Positions 1-7,733 of a stretch of DNA of 20,184 nt are shown here, one piece after another. The DNA comes from a virus, in IMG/VR virus record IMGVR_UViG_3300025120_000748, positions 1 through 20,184 of that record; one strand, written 5' to 3'. The stretch's first letter is position 1. Every line of letters begins with the position of its first letter. Both the position numbers and the translations under genes were made by a program. The notes below the pieces were generated by a model. It was not told where the DNA came from and searched no databases. It worked only from the letters and a program-made list of their open reading frames with translations.

Positions 1-21
1 CATGATCAGCAGTCGCACGGG
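1..21 (+). repeat. HDQKTHG motif, copy 1 (truncated by window edge)
   Basis: Encodes HDQQSHG. The first six residues of the 13-residue motif lie outside the window. It is followed by SWATGRAG, which matches TWATGGAG after copy 4. Confidence 0.8.
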
Positions 22-996
22 AGTTGGGCGACGGGTCGTGCTGGCGCGATCGCGAACTCGTCTGTGACGGGGGAGCCGTCGGGGATCACGTTGGCTGACA
101 TGGTTGAGATTCTGGATGACCCTGCCGCTTTCGGGTTTGAGCCTGATGGGTTGCCGTTGAGATACGAAGGTGATGAATCGAAATTTGTCGGGGATTTGCA
201 GAGGGCGGTTGTTGACGGGCACGTCATTCGCGAGGCAAGACAGGACGAGCAGTTTAGGCGAGCCGCTGAACTTACTGATGGACAGAAAGATGATCTTGTG
301 GATTACTTTGAGACTATCCGTAATGAGGGAACGGTTTTCGTGGCAGCCCACCCGCTTCACGCCGCACAAATAATTGAATTGGGGGAGTTCGATACGGTCT
401 TTGAGACTAATACGTCAAACGGCACAGTCAATTACGAGGCGCGTCGTCGTGAGGAGTTCGCGTCCCATGACCTGCACCCGAACGTCGACCCGGACCTGCG
501 TCCCGTTTACGGTTACGTCGCTTTCGACAATCCGGTAGTAAAGTCAGTAGACCAATATGGGAGCGTGCGGTTTGAGTTGAAGCCAGAGGTGAAAGAACGC
601 ACCACGATGACTGATGGTGACTCTCTTGGTTCTAAGGCTACGCCGATCCCGATGTCAGGTGATCCGATAACACAGCGGGAGGCCGTGGGTGGGTCTTTGG
701 GCTGGCAAAGTATGTCTGGACAAATGCTGGATGAGGTAAACGCAGCCGGGGCGTATTTCCCCTCGATCTTAGATGAGTCGTCACCGCAACTGCGTTTTCC
801 TCGCGGCGAGACAGCAATAGCCAACATTATTGACCGAACGGGCGTTGGCTCGACTCGTTACATTGAGGCGCAAGTAAAGGGCGGTGTGAAGATGGACGAC
901 GTCGCACGGATACACGTCGACGGTGCTTTCGTCATGGGAGATGTTGTTGTGGCTGCCCAAGAACGTGGCATCGAGATCGTGTACCACGAAGAATAA
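1..996 (+). CDS. HDQKTHG-motif protein with DUF3626/ADP-ribosyltransferase-like domain (5' partial)
   Basis: The frame is open from base 1, so the gene begins left of the window; the GTG at 64 is an internal Val codon. The first visible residues (HDQQSHGSWATG) are the end of the histidine-rich motif repeated five more times downstream, and they resemble the copy at 2840-2878, which continues THGTWATG. The C-terminal half has the pattern RPVYGY, then YGSVRFELKPEVKERTT, then GDSL, then RYIEAQVKGGVKMDDVARI. I associate this with DUF3626-like phage and bacterial proteins and, more loosely, with ADP-ribosyltransferase folds (a late E-x-Q motif). The family call is from memory of motif patterns and is tentative. 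There is no signal peptide or membrane segment in the visible part. A 63-residue ORF follows after 15 bases. Probable role: virion-packaged effector or domain of a larger portal/MuF-type polyprotein. Confidence 0.7.
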   Translation, partial: HDQQSHGSWATGRAGAIANSSVTGEPSGITLADMVEILDDPAAFGFEPDGLPLRYEGDESKFVGDLQRAVVDGHVIREARQDEQFRRAAELTDGQKDDLVDYFETIRNEGTVFVAAHPLHAAQIIELGEFDTVFETNTSNGTVNYEARRREEFASHDLHPNVDPDLRPVYGYVAFDNPVVKSVDQYGSVRFELKPEVKERTTMTDGDSLGSKATPIPMSGDPITQREAVGGSLGWQSMSGQMLDEVNAAGAYFPSILDESSPQLRFPRGETAIANIIDRTGVGSTRYIEAQVKGGVKMDDVARIHVDGAFVMGDVVVAAQERGIEIVYHEE

Positions 997-1011
997 AGAG
1001 AGGCTGTGACT

Positions 1012-1203
1012 ATGGACATGCGACCCGCGCAACCGGGAGAAACGATCGCGTACCGAGCCGACGGTGCGACACTTGTCTTTGACTACAACAAAGACGACTT
1101 GGATTGGGGTCACATCAACATGCCGAACGGTACGAGCGGTCGGGAGGCTCCCTTAGTGAGCCTGCTGGTGCGTGGTGGTTGGACGGCTGAGCCGAGTGAC
1201 TAG
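1012..1203 (+). CDS. small hypothetical protein, 63 aa
   Basis: A 63-residue ORF between two HDQKTHG-motif genes. I prefer the ATG at 1012, because the purine-rich AAGAGAGG ends 8 bases upstream; the in-frame GTG at 1006 would leave almost no spacing. The sequence is acidic and soluble-looking (MDMRPAQPGETIAYR at the start, LVSLLVRGGW near the end), with no membrane segment, cysteine cluster or recognised domain. Its stop codon overlaps the likely GTG start of the next ORF, so the two are probably translationally coupled. A role as an accessory or immunity partner of a neighbouring effector domain is possible, but nothing in the sequence shows it. Confidence 0.6.
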   Translation: MDMRPAQPGETIAYRADGATLVFDYNKDDLDWGHINMPNGTSGREAPLVSLLVRGGWTAEPSD

Positions 1204-4200
1204 CGAGGTGATCCGGTTCGCTCCGGGGTTGAAGCCTGTCCTGAAACATCAGCAGGGTGGGCATGATCAGAAGACGCACGGGCAGCGTGCTGGCGCGGGT
1301 GATGATCGTCCCGCGTTGAGGTTCGATAATCCTGATTATGAGCCGTTCGATTTGCCGTCTGGTTGGACTGAGCGTAGTTACTCAAATATTCAGGCCGACG
1401 TGGAGTACAGGCTGAATAGGACCGCTGAGGAACGAGGAACACCGGACCCTGAGTATGCACGGGAGTTGAGCGCCGAGATTGCGTCTTACACATTTGAGTA
1501 TGACGGCGGTAATGGAACAAGGGTAAGTGTTTACCTGATGGATACTGCTAGCAAATCGCCCGACCCCGAGACTATGACCACGATGCTCAAACGCATAGAT
1601 ACATTACAAGAAGACTTTCCCGTCAAAGACCTCGAAGTGAATTTCGCTAACTATCAGTTCAACGCACTAGATTTGCCTGCTGATAACGGTGGTTTAGTTA
1701 TGCAAGGATCAAAAACAATCCACCTGCGACCGGCCTTCTCTCAAAAGTTAGACGGCGTCATGGTGGAGGACTCAGGTAATCCTCTACGCGACCAATTCAT
1801 GCCTAGTAGAAAAACAGTTACTCAGGGTGAGTACGTTCTGGCGCACGAGTACGGTCATGTGAACGATCGGCGTAGCAACTCCCGACGTTTCAGTGATGCG
1901 GGTGATGGTAAAGATTCGAGGGGACTCAGAAACAGTACGCATATTTTCGGCGAACAAATAACGGAAGCGAATGTCGATTTCAAGCGAAGCGAGTATTCCA
2001 ACTCGAACGAAGGGGAACAGTACGCTGAGGCGTTCGCTGAGTACGCGCTAACCGGCGGTACGACCGATATCGGTTATGTGCAGGCGTATGCAGAAAAGTA
2101 TGATTGGGGTAGAAACTTGGAGAAGGCTGTCGATGATTTAGGCGACGACGGCGACAAAGTTATTTTCGTTGACACGTTCACAATGAACCCGCCCCCCTAC
2201 ATCATTGTGCGCCCGAAGCCTGCTGTCGTGAAGCACCTCGGCGTAAAGCATGACCAGAAAACACACGGTCGCGGGTCAAGCGTTCGCGCTCCGTTCTACG
2301 ACGACCTAGAAGACAGTCGTAGGGAAGCAATCGAGTACCTGACAGGGGAACGTCTATTCCCCCCGTCGTACAGCGCCGAGGGCGTCAGGCCACCAACGAT
2401 AACGATGAGCGACTCATTCAAGAACAAGGTCAACGCAGTTCGCAAGAAGGTGAAAGCGTGGGGCGCGGAGCGTGAGAGGCGGGAGTTAGCGGAGATGACA
2501 CCTAGCGAGGTGGCTGAGTTGGCTGCCGTGAATCAAAGCCGGGGCGCGAAGCGGGAGGGGCCGAGAAGCCCGTCATCGTGGGAGGGGCTTGTCCCGTCGA
2601 CGTGGGTGAATCCTTTCGCCGAGCCTGCTATGGCTAAGGCCGCAGATAACGTGTTACGCATCCTGTACCGAGTTTTCAAGGATGTTGTGGATGAGGAAGT
2701 TTGGACGGCGTTGGTGATGGACCCGCGTCCGTTGGATGAGTTGGACGGCCCGCTGGGTGATTTGCTTGATGACATGCTGGATGCGGTCGCGCCGAAGCCT
2801 GCTGTCGTGAAGTTCGCTCCGGGGTTGCGTCCGGTGTTGAAGCATCAGCAAGGCTCGCATGATCAGAAGACGCATGGAACTTGGGCTACTGGCGGCGCTG
2901 GTGGTGACTTTAGTGAGTGGGGGTCGCGTGCTCCGCAGATTCGTGAGATCGCTGAGGTCGCTCCCCCGTTAGCCGAGTTGGGGAGGCTCATGGCTGACCC
3001 GTATGACGCGATCTCGCTGAGAACGGATGACCTTATCGCGGATTTGGTTGAGGAGAGAAAGGACTTGATTGAGTCTTTTCCACCGGATGTCACGATGGTA
3101 AATCCAGAAGACGTAGATGTCTATTCTGACTCCGAGAAAGAGTTTCTTAGACAACAGTCTTTAGATTTCTTTTACGAATACGGTGACGACTTTCCTGATG
3201 CAGGCACAAAATATGATGCTTTACGCGACTACATGAGGCCGACGGCTAATTTTGAGTTTGTGAAGGAAAGTTTGAGTGATGAAGACATGCGACGCCTGCG
3301 AGATCGAGCACAGGGGCTAGTCGAGAGGGAAATGATTGGATCGCTTACGCCGGGGATGAAGGCGGTGTTTGGGATATCCCATCCGGTGACGCTTTCTGAT
3401 GGATCATCAAACGTCATGGAGGTGATGGTTGAGGACGTGACATGGACCGGAGGGCTAGGCAGCGAAAGGCCGACGGTCCAAGTGCTAATGGATGTTTACA
3501 ACAACGACGGATACATTATTGCTTCGGGTGTGCAGAGAGCATTTCGGTTAGGTACAGACGGCAAACTAGAAGTAGAGAATGTTTACCTAAAGATCGGGGA
3601 CGACGCTTACAGGGGTAAAGGGTTCGCGACTGTTTTCAATGAACGTGCCTACGACGCTTACATATCTCAGGGAGTGGAGAGCGTCACGGTCGGTACTGCT
3701 TGGGACGGTGGTTTCGTGTGGGCGAATAAGGGATTCGCGTGGGATGAAGCATCACCACAATCGAACATGCAGACTGCTAGTGATGCGGTGCAGAAAGTTT
3801 TGCGAGACTCACGGTCCTCTGCGTCAACATTAGAGCGTGCCGCAGTCATGTTGGATCAAGTGTCGACACAACAATCGCGATCCGTTCCTGATCTGAGCGA
3901 AATGCCGACACCTATGGAGATCGCGATGCTCGGTTACAGGGATCAAGGCACAGGTGCGTTTGGCAGCATCGAAACAACGACGTGGCCCGGTAAGACAGCC
4001 CTCTACGACGCTAGATGGAAAGGCCGTAAAGAGTTGACACCTGAGAATCTTGGCGGCATCGCTCGCTCGAAGGCAGACATGCGTCGCCCGTCAGAGGTAC
4101 CGGGTCAGAAACCGCTATTCGATAAGAATCCGGTCGTGCAGCAGCCAAGCGCCGGGACCGCAGGGGGAAGGCAAAGCCTTGACGAGGAGGTCATGGCGTT

Positions 4201-4378
4201 GCTTCGACCCATCGGTAAGGCGAAGAAACTGTCGTATTGGGACAAGATCGAGCAGCAGGCAGAGTTCTACGAGAAGTGGATCATGGAGACAGGTCGCGGG
4301 CTTGAGGAAGAAGACCCTGACTCGATGGATGATTTCTTCGCTGCCGCTGTCGAGGCTATGCCGTGGCTCGTTGAGTAG
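1196..4378 (+). CDS. multi-domain polyvalent protein: HDQKTHG motif + Zn peptidase + unknown + GNAT-like domain
   Basis: About 1060 residues; numbering here is from GTG 1196, whose start overlaps the preceding stop. GTG 1208 and GTG 1172 are alternatives. Residues 17-29 carry KHQQGGHDQKTHG. A zinc metallopeptidase follows: HEYGH at 217-221 and YAEAFAEY around 277-284 supplying a plausible third ligand Glu 278. Motif 2 is at 346-358, then about 190 charged residues I do not recognise, then motif 3 at 549-561. Residues ~700-860 look like a GNAT acetyltransferase: YRGKGFA at 805-811 fits the acetyl-CoA loop R-x-x-G-x-A, and GGFVWANKGFAWD at ~838-850 is typical of phage GNAT-like domains. The C-terminus contains PTPMEIAMLGY and a charged helical end. 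The domains are joined by repeated linkers (PKPAVVK twice; FAPGLxPVL twice). Known family behaviour: such domains occur in phage polyvalent proteins delivered with DNA. Inferred role: packaged effector acting early in infection. Confidence 0.78.
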   Translation: MTSEVIRFAPGLKPVLKHQQGGHDQKTHGQRAGAGDDRPALRFDNPDYEPFDLPSGWTERSYSNIQADVEYRLNRTAEERGTPDPEYARELSAEIASYTFEYDGGNGTRVSVYLMDTASKSPDPETMTTMLKRIDTLQEDFPVKDLEVNFANYQFNALDLPADNGGLVMQGSKTIHLRPAFSQKLDGVMVEDSGNPLRDQFMPSRKTVTQGEYVLAHEYGHVNDRRSNSRRFSDAGDGKDSRGLRNSTHIFGEQITEANVDFKRSEYSNSNEGEQYAEAFAEYALTGGTTDIGYVQAYAEKYDWGRNLEKAVDDLGDDGDKVIFVDTFTMNPPPYIIVRPKPAVVKHLGVKHDQKTHGRGSSVRAPFYDDLEDSRREAIEYLTGERLFPPSYSAEGVRPPTITMSDSFKNKVNAVRKKVKAWGAERERRELAEMTPSEVAELAAVNQSRGAKREGPRSPSSWEGLVPSTWVNPFAEPAMAKAADNVLRILYRVFKDVVDEEVWTALVMDPRPLDELDGPLGDLLDDMLDAVAPKPAVVKFAPGLRPVLKHQQGSHDQKTHGTWATGGAGGDFSEWGSRAPQIREIAEVAPPLAELGRLMADPYDAISLRTDDLIADLVEERKDLIESFPPDVTMVNPEDVDVYSDSEKEFLRQQSLDFFYEYGDDFPDAGTKYDALRDYMRPTANFEFVKESLSDEDMRRLRDRAQGLVEREMIGSLTPGMKAVFGISHPVTLSDGSSNVMEVMVEDVTWTGGLGSERPTVQVLMDVYNNDGYIIASGVQRAFRLGTDGKLEVENVYLKIGDDAYRGKGFATVFNERAYDAYISQGVESVTVGTAWDGGFVWANKGFAWDEASPQSNMQTASDAVQKVLRDSRSSASTLERAAVMLDQVSTQQSRSVPDLSEMPTPMEIAMLGYRDQGTGAFGSIETTTWPGKTALYDARWKGRKELTPENLGGIARSKADMRRPSEVPGQKPLFDKNPVVQQPSAGTAGGRQSLDEEVMALLRPIGKAKKLSYWDKIEQQAEFYEKWIMETGRGLEEEDPDSMDDFFAAAVEAMPWLVE
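1244..1282 (+). repeat. HDQKTHG motif, copy 2
   Basis: Encodes KHQQGGHDQKTHG, preceded by FAPGLKPVL. The His residues fall at motif positions 2, 7 and 12. It precedes the zinc peptidase domain. Confidence 0.9.
2213..2233 (+). repeat. 21-bp exact direct repeat, copy A
   Basis: Encodes PKPAVVK directly before motif copy 3. It is identical at the nucleotide level to 2792-2812. Confidence 0.85.
2231..2269 (+). repeat. HDQKTHG motif, copy 3
   Basis: Encodes KHLGVKHDQKTHG, preceded by PKPAVV. It is the most divergent copy in its first half (HLGVK instead of HQQGx) but keeps all three His. It precedes an unrecognised region. Confidence 0.85.
2792..2812 (+). repeat. 21-bp exact direct repeat, copy B
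   Basis: Identical to 2213-2233 and encodes PKPAVVK shortly before motif copy 4. Conservation at silent positions points to recent duplication or recombination at the linker. Confidence 0.85.
2840..2878 (+). repeat. HDQKTHG motif, copy 4
   Basis: Encodes KHQQGSHDQKTHG, preceded by PKPAVVKFAPGLRPVL. That combines the linkers seen separately before copies 2 and 3. It precedes the GNAT-containing part. Confidence 0.9.
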
Positions 4379-4392
4379 AATGTCTCGTTGTT

Positions 4393-4414
4393 CTAGGGGT
4401 TGACGGTAACCTAG
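4393..4414 (+). other. short imperfect inverted repeat between large ORFs
   Basis: In the 66-base gap after the 1060-residue ORF, CTA..GGTT pairs with AACC..TAG (two-base GG bulge, six-base loop). There is no T-run after it, so it is not a standard intrinsic terminator. A TTGACG at 4400-4405 lies inside it, but I see no good -10 at the right distance. Function unknown. Confidence 0.3.
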
Positions 4415-4444
4415 AGGGACACTACGCGAACTCTGAGGATGCCC

Positions 4445-6871
4445 GTGACTGATACTGCGACCCGACTCACGGGACTCAGCGACGATGATCTTCTCAGCCT
4501 CCACAAGAGGCTTGACGCTAGAGACATTGAGGCACCGGCTGTTGTCGAGGCTCATCACCTCGCCTCGACGGAGATCGCTCGTCGGGGGTTGAGTCACGGT
4601 CACACGGATGATGAATGGTCGAAGGCAGCCATTGAGACGCAGGTAATCGAGGTTGACTCCCCTGATGACATTGAGGCTCCCGCTGGCATGGAGAAGGCGT
4701 GGGGGGCTGCTTTAGCGAACGGCGGGACGGTTTCTGTTTTCTTGACCGTCGACGGGTACGTCTTGAAGGCAGACCCGACGGTGTCCGACGTTCACGTCCC
4801 GACGATCATGGGTGGGAAGAAACGGAAGCCTTTAGAGAAGACGATCCGTGAGGAGGACGGCAAGTTCGTCGTCTACTCGGAGGACATGAGCCGCAAGTTC
4901 GGAACCTACGAGAGTCGCGATGAGGCCGAGGAGCGTCTGCGTCAGATTGAGCGGTTCGCTAAGGCTGAGTCGTACTCGATCCCTGAGAGCGTGCAGTCAG
5001 CCGCTAAGCAGGGGTTGGAGTGGATCGCCGACGGTAAAGCAGGTAGCGGGTTCACGAGCACAGGACGGAACAGGGCTAATCAACTCTCTGCTGGTGGGAG
5101 CGTGTCTCGGGCGACCCTCGTGAAGATGCGGGCGTGGTTCGCACGGCACGCTGTCGATAAGAAAGCGAAAGGGTGGGGCGATAAAAGTAACCCGACGCCG
5201 GGGATGGTCGCGTGGTACGCATGGGGCGGTAATCCGGGTAGGTCGTGGGCTAATGACGTGCTGGGTCGAGTTGAGAAGCGTGCAGCGCCGGAGGCTGTGA
5301 CTGACCTCGGGGTGAACACGGAGAACCGTCAGTACGCGATCGACGAATACATGTACGGGCCGATGAACCCCGAGGAGCCGGGATCGTATTGGGAAGACCT
5401 CGGTGAGGTGTGGGGGGTTGAGGCTGAGACGGCGATGACTACGCGGTGCAGGAATTGTGCTGCGTTCAATCAGACTCCCGAAATGATTGGGCAGATCGAG
5501 GATGCCATTGGTGAGGCTGGGGAGAAAGTCGTCGCGGCAGCGGACATCGGCTATTGCGAGTTATTTGAGTTCAAGTGTGCGGGTGCTCGTGCTTGCGCGG
5601 CGTGGATCGGTGGGGGGCCGATCAAAAAGCATCAGCAGGGCAAGCACGACCAGAAGTCTCATGGGCGTCGCGCTACGGCTTTGGAACCTGCCGTGGCTGA
5701 CTCCATCATTAGTCAGACGATGGAGCAGGGTGGCTTGACGGTGAGCATGGTTGACGGCTCGACGCCTCCGAGCGGTTACATGGTCGCGAGGACTGAGGGT
5801 GTGAAGCCCGCGATCGTGGAAGCCTCTGAGTTCTATGACTCTGAGGCGGGTCCGAAGGCCCTTGGATCGTTCCTGAAAAACAACAGGGAACAGTTGACCG
5901 GGGGTGACTATCTAGGGGTTTGGCATGAGGTAGACTCGGGTAAAGTGTTCTTGGATGTTGCTCAGAACGTGTCAGACCGTGCGACTGCTGAGAGAGTTGG
6001 TCGTGAGCGTAATCAGATAAGTATTTGGGATGTAAGTCAAGGTGAGGAGATTGAGACAGGTGGCACAGGAGAAATCAGTAAATCCGATCCAATCGGTGAG
6101 GCTGCCGGACCTCTCGGAGATGACGGACGAGGAGATCGACGCTTACGCAGCGGAGATTTGGCAGAAGATTCAGAAGTAGAGAAACATCAGCAGGGTAAGC
6201 ACGAGCAGAAAAGTCACGGGCGGGGCACAGCGAGTGTTGACCTACCCCCGATTAGAGACAAAGAGCCGACCGCTGAGAGGTCACCGGAGTCTGTGGAGGC
6301 CGCTAGGCGGCTTCGCGCTGAGGCAGTTGCCGCTGAGCCGGAGTTCACGTCGATGATGGTGGATGTCGTGTCGGAGAACGGTGGTCGCCTCGAACATCTT
6401 GATCATCGCATCAAGACGACGGATTCTTTGGCTCGCAAGATTCAGTTGAAGGCTGATGAACACAACGTCAGCGTCGATGAGGCTAGGGGCTTGATCGGCG
6501 ACAGCGTCCGGTACACGTCAGTCTTCCCTGACGCTGATTACGTCCAAGGCACGCAGTCGATGGTCGATGCTTTGCAGGCAGACGGCTACGACGTGCGGGT
6601 GAAGGACTATTGGTCGATGACTGATGACCCGTACAAGGGAGTCAACATCAAGGCTCAGAAAGACGGCTTGATGATTGAGTTGCAGACGCACACTCCGGGC
6701 AGTCTTGCCGTCAAGGAGGGCAAGATGCACAAACTGTACGAGCAGTACCGTTCGGAGAAAACACCGCAACGGCAGGCGCAGTTGAGGGATGAAATGATGC
6801 AGGCATCGGAGGAGATTCCTCAGCCTCCGGGTGTCGGTCAAGGTGCCTTCGGTGGAGTGGGGGAGGAGTAA
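4445..6871 (+). CDS. multi-domain polyvalent protein ending in RelA/SpoT-type (p)ppGpp synthetase domain
   Basis: About 808 residues; I prefer GTG 4445 because TGAGGA sits 5 bases upstream, while ATG 4439 would touch it. Domains in order: ~141-172, a small phage domain (FGTYESRDEAEERLRQIERF); ~179-280, a phage-associated helical domain (WIADGKAGSGF ... ARHAVDKKAKGW ... AWYAWGGNPGRSWA); 335-384, a cysteine cluster C335-x2-C338 ... C371-x6-C378-x5-C384, probably metal binding; motif KHQQGKHDQKSHG at 395-407; ~408-550, a phage domain of unknown function (GYMVAR ... YLGVWHEVDSGKVFLDVAQN); motif KHQQGKHEQKSHG at 580-592; ~610-790, a RelA/SpoT-like domain. The last has R655-x-K657-x3-S661-x3-K665, D686 in DSVRYT, YKGVNI, and E745-L-Q-T-H, the residues expected for pyrophosphate transfer from ATP to GDP/GTP or another acceptor. 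No HD hydrolase domain is present. The prohead protease starts 3 bases after its stop. Confidence 0.8.
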   Translation: MTDTATRLTGLSDDDLLSLHKRLDARDIEAPAVVEAHHLASTEIARRGLSHGHTDDEWSKAAIETQVIEVDSPDDIEAPAGMEKAWGAALANGGTVSVFLTVDGYVLKADPTVSDVHVPTIMGGKKRKPLEKTIREEDGKFVVYSEDMSRKFGTYESRDEAEERLRQIERFAKAESYSIPESVQSAAKQGLEWIADGKAGSGFTSTGRNRANQLSAGGSVSRATLVKMRAWFARHAVDKKAKGWGDKSNPTPGMVAWYAWGGNPGRSWANDVLGRVEKRAAPEAVTDLGVNTENRQYAIDEYMYGPMNPEEPGSYWEDLGEVWGVEAETAMTTRCRNCAAFNQTPEMIGQIEDAIGEAGEKVVAAADIGYCELFEFKCAGARACAAWIGGGPIKKHQQGKHDQKSHGRRATALEPAVADSIISQTMEQGGLTVSMVDGSTPPSGYMVARTEGVKPAIVEASEFYDSEAGPKALGSFLKNNREQLTGGDYLGVWHEVDSGKVFLDVAQNVSDRATAERVGRERNQISIWDVSQGEEIETGGTGEISKSDPIGEAAGPLGDDGRGDRRLRSGDLAEDSEVEKHQQGKHEQKSHGRGTASVDLPPIRDKEPTAERSPESVEAARRLRAEAVAAEPEFTSMMVDVVSENGGRLEHLDHRIKTTDSLARKIQLKADEHNVSVDEARGLIGDSVRYTSVFPDADYVQGTQSMVDALQADGYDVRVKDYWSMTDDPYKGVNIKAQKDGLMIELQTHTPGSLAVKEGKMHKLYEQYRSEKTPQRQAQLRDEMMQASEEIPQPPGVGQGAFGGVGEE
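5627..5665 (+). repeat. HDQKTHG motif, copy 5
   Basis: Encodes KHQQGKHDQKSHG directly after the cysteine-rich segment and before the GYMV-type phage domain. Confidence 0.9.
6182..6220 (+). repeat. HDQKTHG motif, copy 6
   Basis: Encodes KHQQGKHEQKSHG and precedes the RelA/SpoT-like domain. It is the only copy with Glu in place of Asp after the second His. Confidence 0.9.
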
Positions 6872-6873
6872 TC

Positions 6874-7728
6874 GTGCATTGTGAGTATTACAAGGGCGTA
6901 GACGAGTTCGATGAGACGTTCCGTGTCCTGTACCGGCTGTTCGATCCGGTTAGTGAAGACTTTGGCGAGTTCCGGTGGACGCCGAACGGTTGGGTTCCGA
7001 CTGAATCGGTGATGTATCAGTTGATCAACGATCCTGACTCGATCCGCAAGATCACCGAGGATGAGGCGAAAAAGTTAGTTCCTGAGGCGTTCGCGACTCT
7101 GGTCTCGAAGCAGGTAACGGAACGCATGTTCACTCTCGGGCCGATGTATGTGCCTAACGTGAAAGACGCTCACGCTGAGTGGACGGACCCGGAGGAGTTG
7201 CAGAAAGCGGTTTGGGAGTACGTCCAAAAGGGTGACCGGCGTATCCGCTTGCAGCACGATAAGGATGTCGTCGCGGGCGAGTGGTTGGAGATCATGGCGT
7301 GGCCTTACGAGGTTGAGGCTCCGATCCTGATGAAAGACAGTTCGGAGGGGTCTATGAAGTTCCCGCCGAACACGGTTTTTCTAGGCGTGAAGTGGGAGCC
7401 GTGGGCGTGGGACATGATCAAGGAAGGGAAACTGCGCGGGTACTCGATCGGTGGGCGGGCCGAGCGGCTCTTAGCGGACCTTCCCGAGGAGTACGTCGGT
7501 AAGGCTCAGGCTCCGTTCGAGGACGCTATTCGCATTGAAGCGGAAGATTTTGTCGCGCCTGAGGTCGTTGAAGAAGTCGATTTAGAGCAGCGGATCGCGG
7601 CGGCAGTCGCCGAGGCCGTCAAGTCAATAAACCCTGTGGTGAACGTCGTTATGCCGGAGGATAAGCCGAAAGTGCGTAGAGTAGAGCGGGACGCCCACGG
7701 AAACATCTCGCGAGTTATTGAGGAGTAG
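6874..7728 (+). CDS. prohead maturation protease, XkdF-like
   Basis: 284 residues from GTG 6874, with a GGGGAGGAG ribosome binding site about 6 bases upstream and only 2 bases after the previous stop. Two blocks match the XkdF-type prohead protease pattern: RLQHDKDVVAGEWLEIMAWP (His 128) and WDMIKEGKLRGYSIGGRAERL (Ser 191). His 128 and Ser 191 are my candidates for the catalytic pair, by analogy to herpesvirus/HK97-type serine proteases. Before them lie about 110 residues I do not recognise, and the C-terminus is acidic and helical. Its expected job is to cleave scaffold and other internal proteins during capsid maturation. Its position directly after the HDQKTHG-motif ORFs makes those proteins possible substrates. 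Confidence 0.72.
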   Translation: MHCEYYKGVDEFDETFRVLYRLFDPVSEDFGEFRWTPNGWVPTESVMYQLINDPDSIRKITEDEAKKLVPEAFATLVSKQVTERMFTLGPMYVPNVKDAHAEWTDPEELQKAVWEYVQKGDRRIRLQHDKDVVAGEWLEIMAWPYEVEAPILMKDSSEGSMKFPPNTVFLGVKWEPWAWDMIKEGKLRGYSIGGRAERLLADLPEEYVGKAQAPFEDAIRIEAEDFVAPEVVEEVDLEQRIAAAVAEAVKSINPVVNVVMPEDKPKVRRVERDAHGNISRVIEE

Positions 7729-7733
7729 AAGGT

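Noticed and set aside
4050-4403. 117-codon + strand ORF overlapping the end of the 1060-residue protein
   Set aside because: The Arg/Ser-rich out-of-frame product is a shadow, with no overlap logic or ribosome binding site.
4400-4428. Promoter with TTGACG at 4400 and TACGCG 17 bases on
   Set aside because: The -10 matches poorly and the -35 lies in an inverted repeat; not enough to call.
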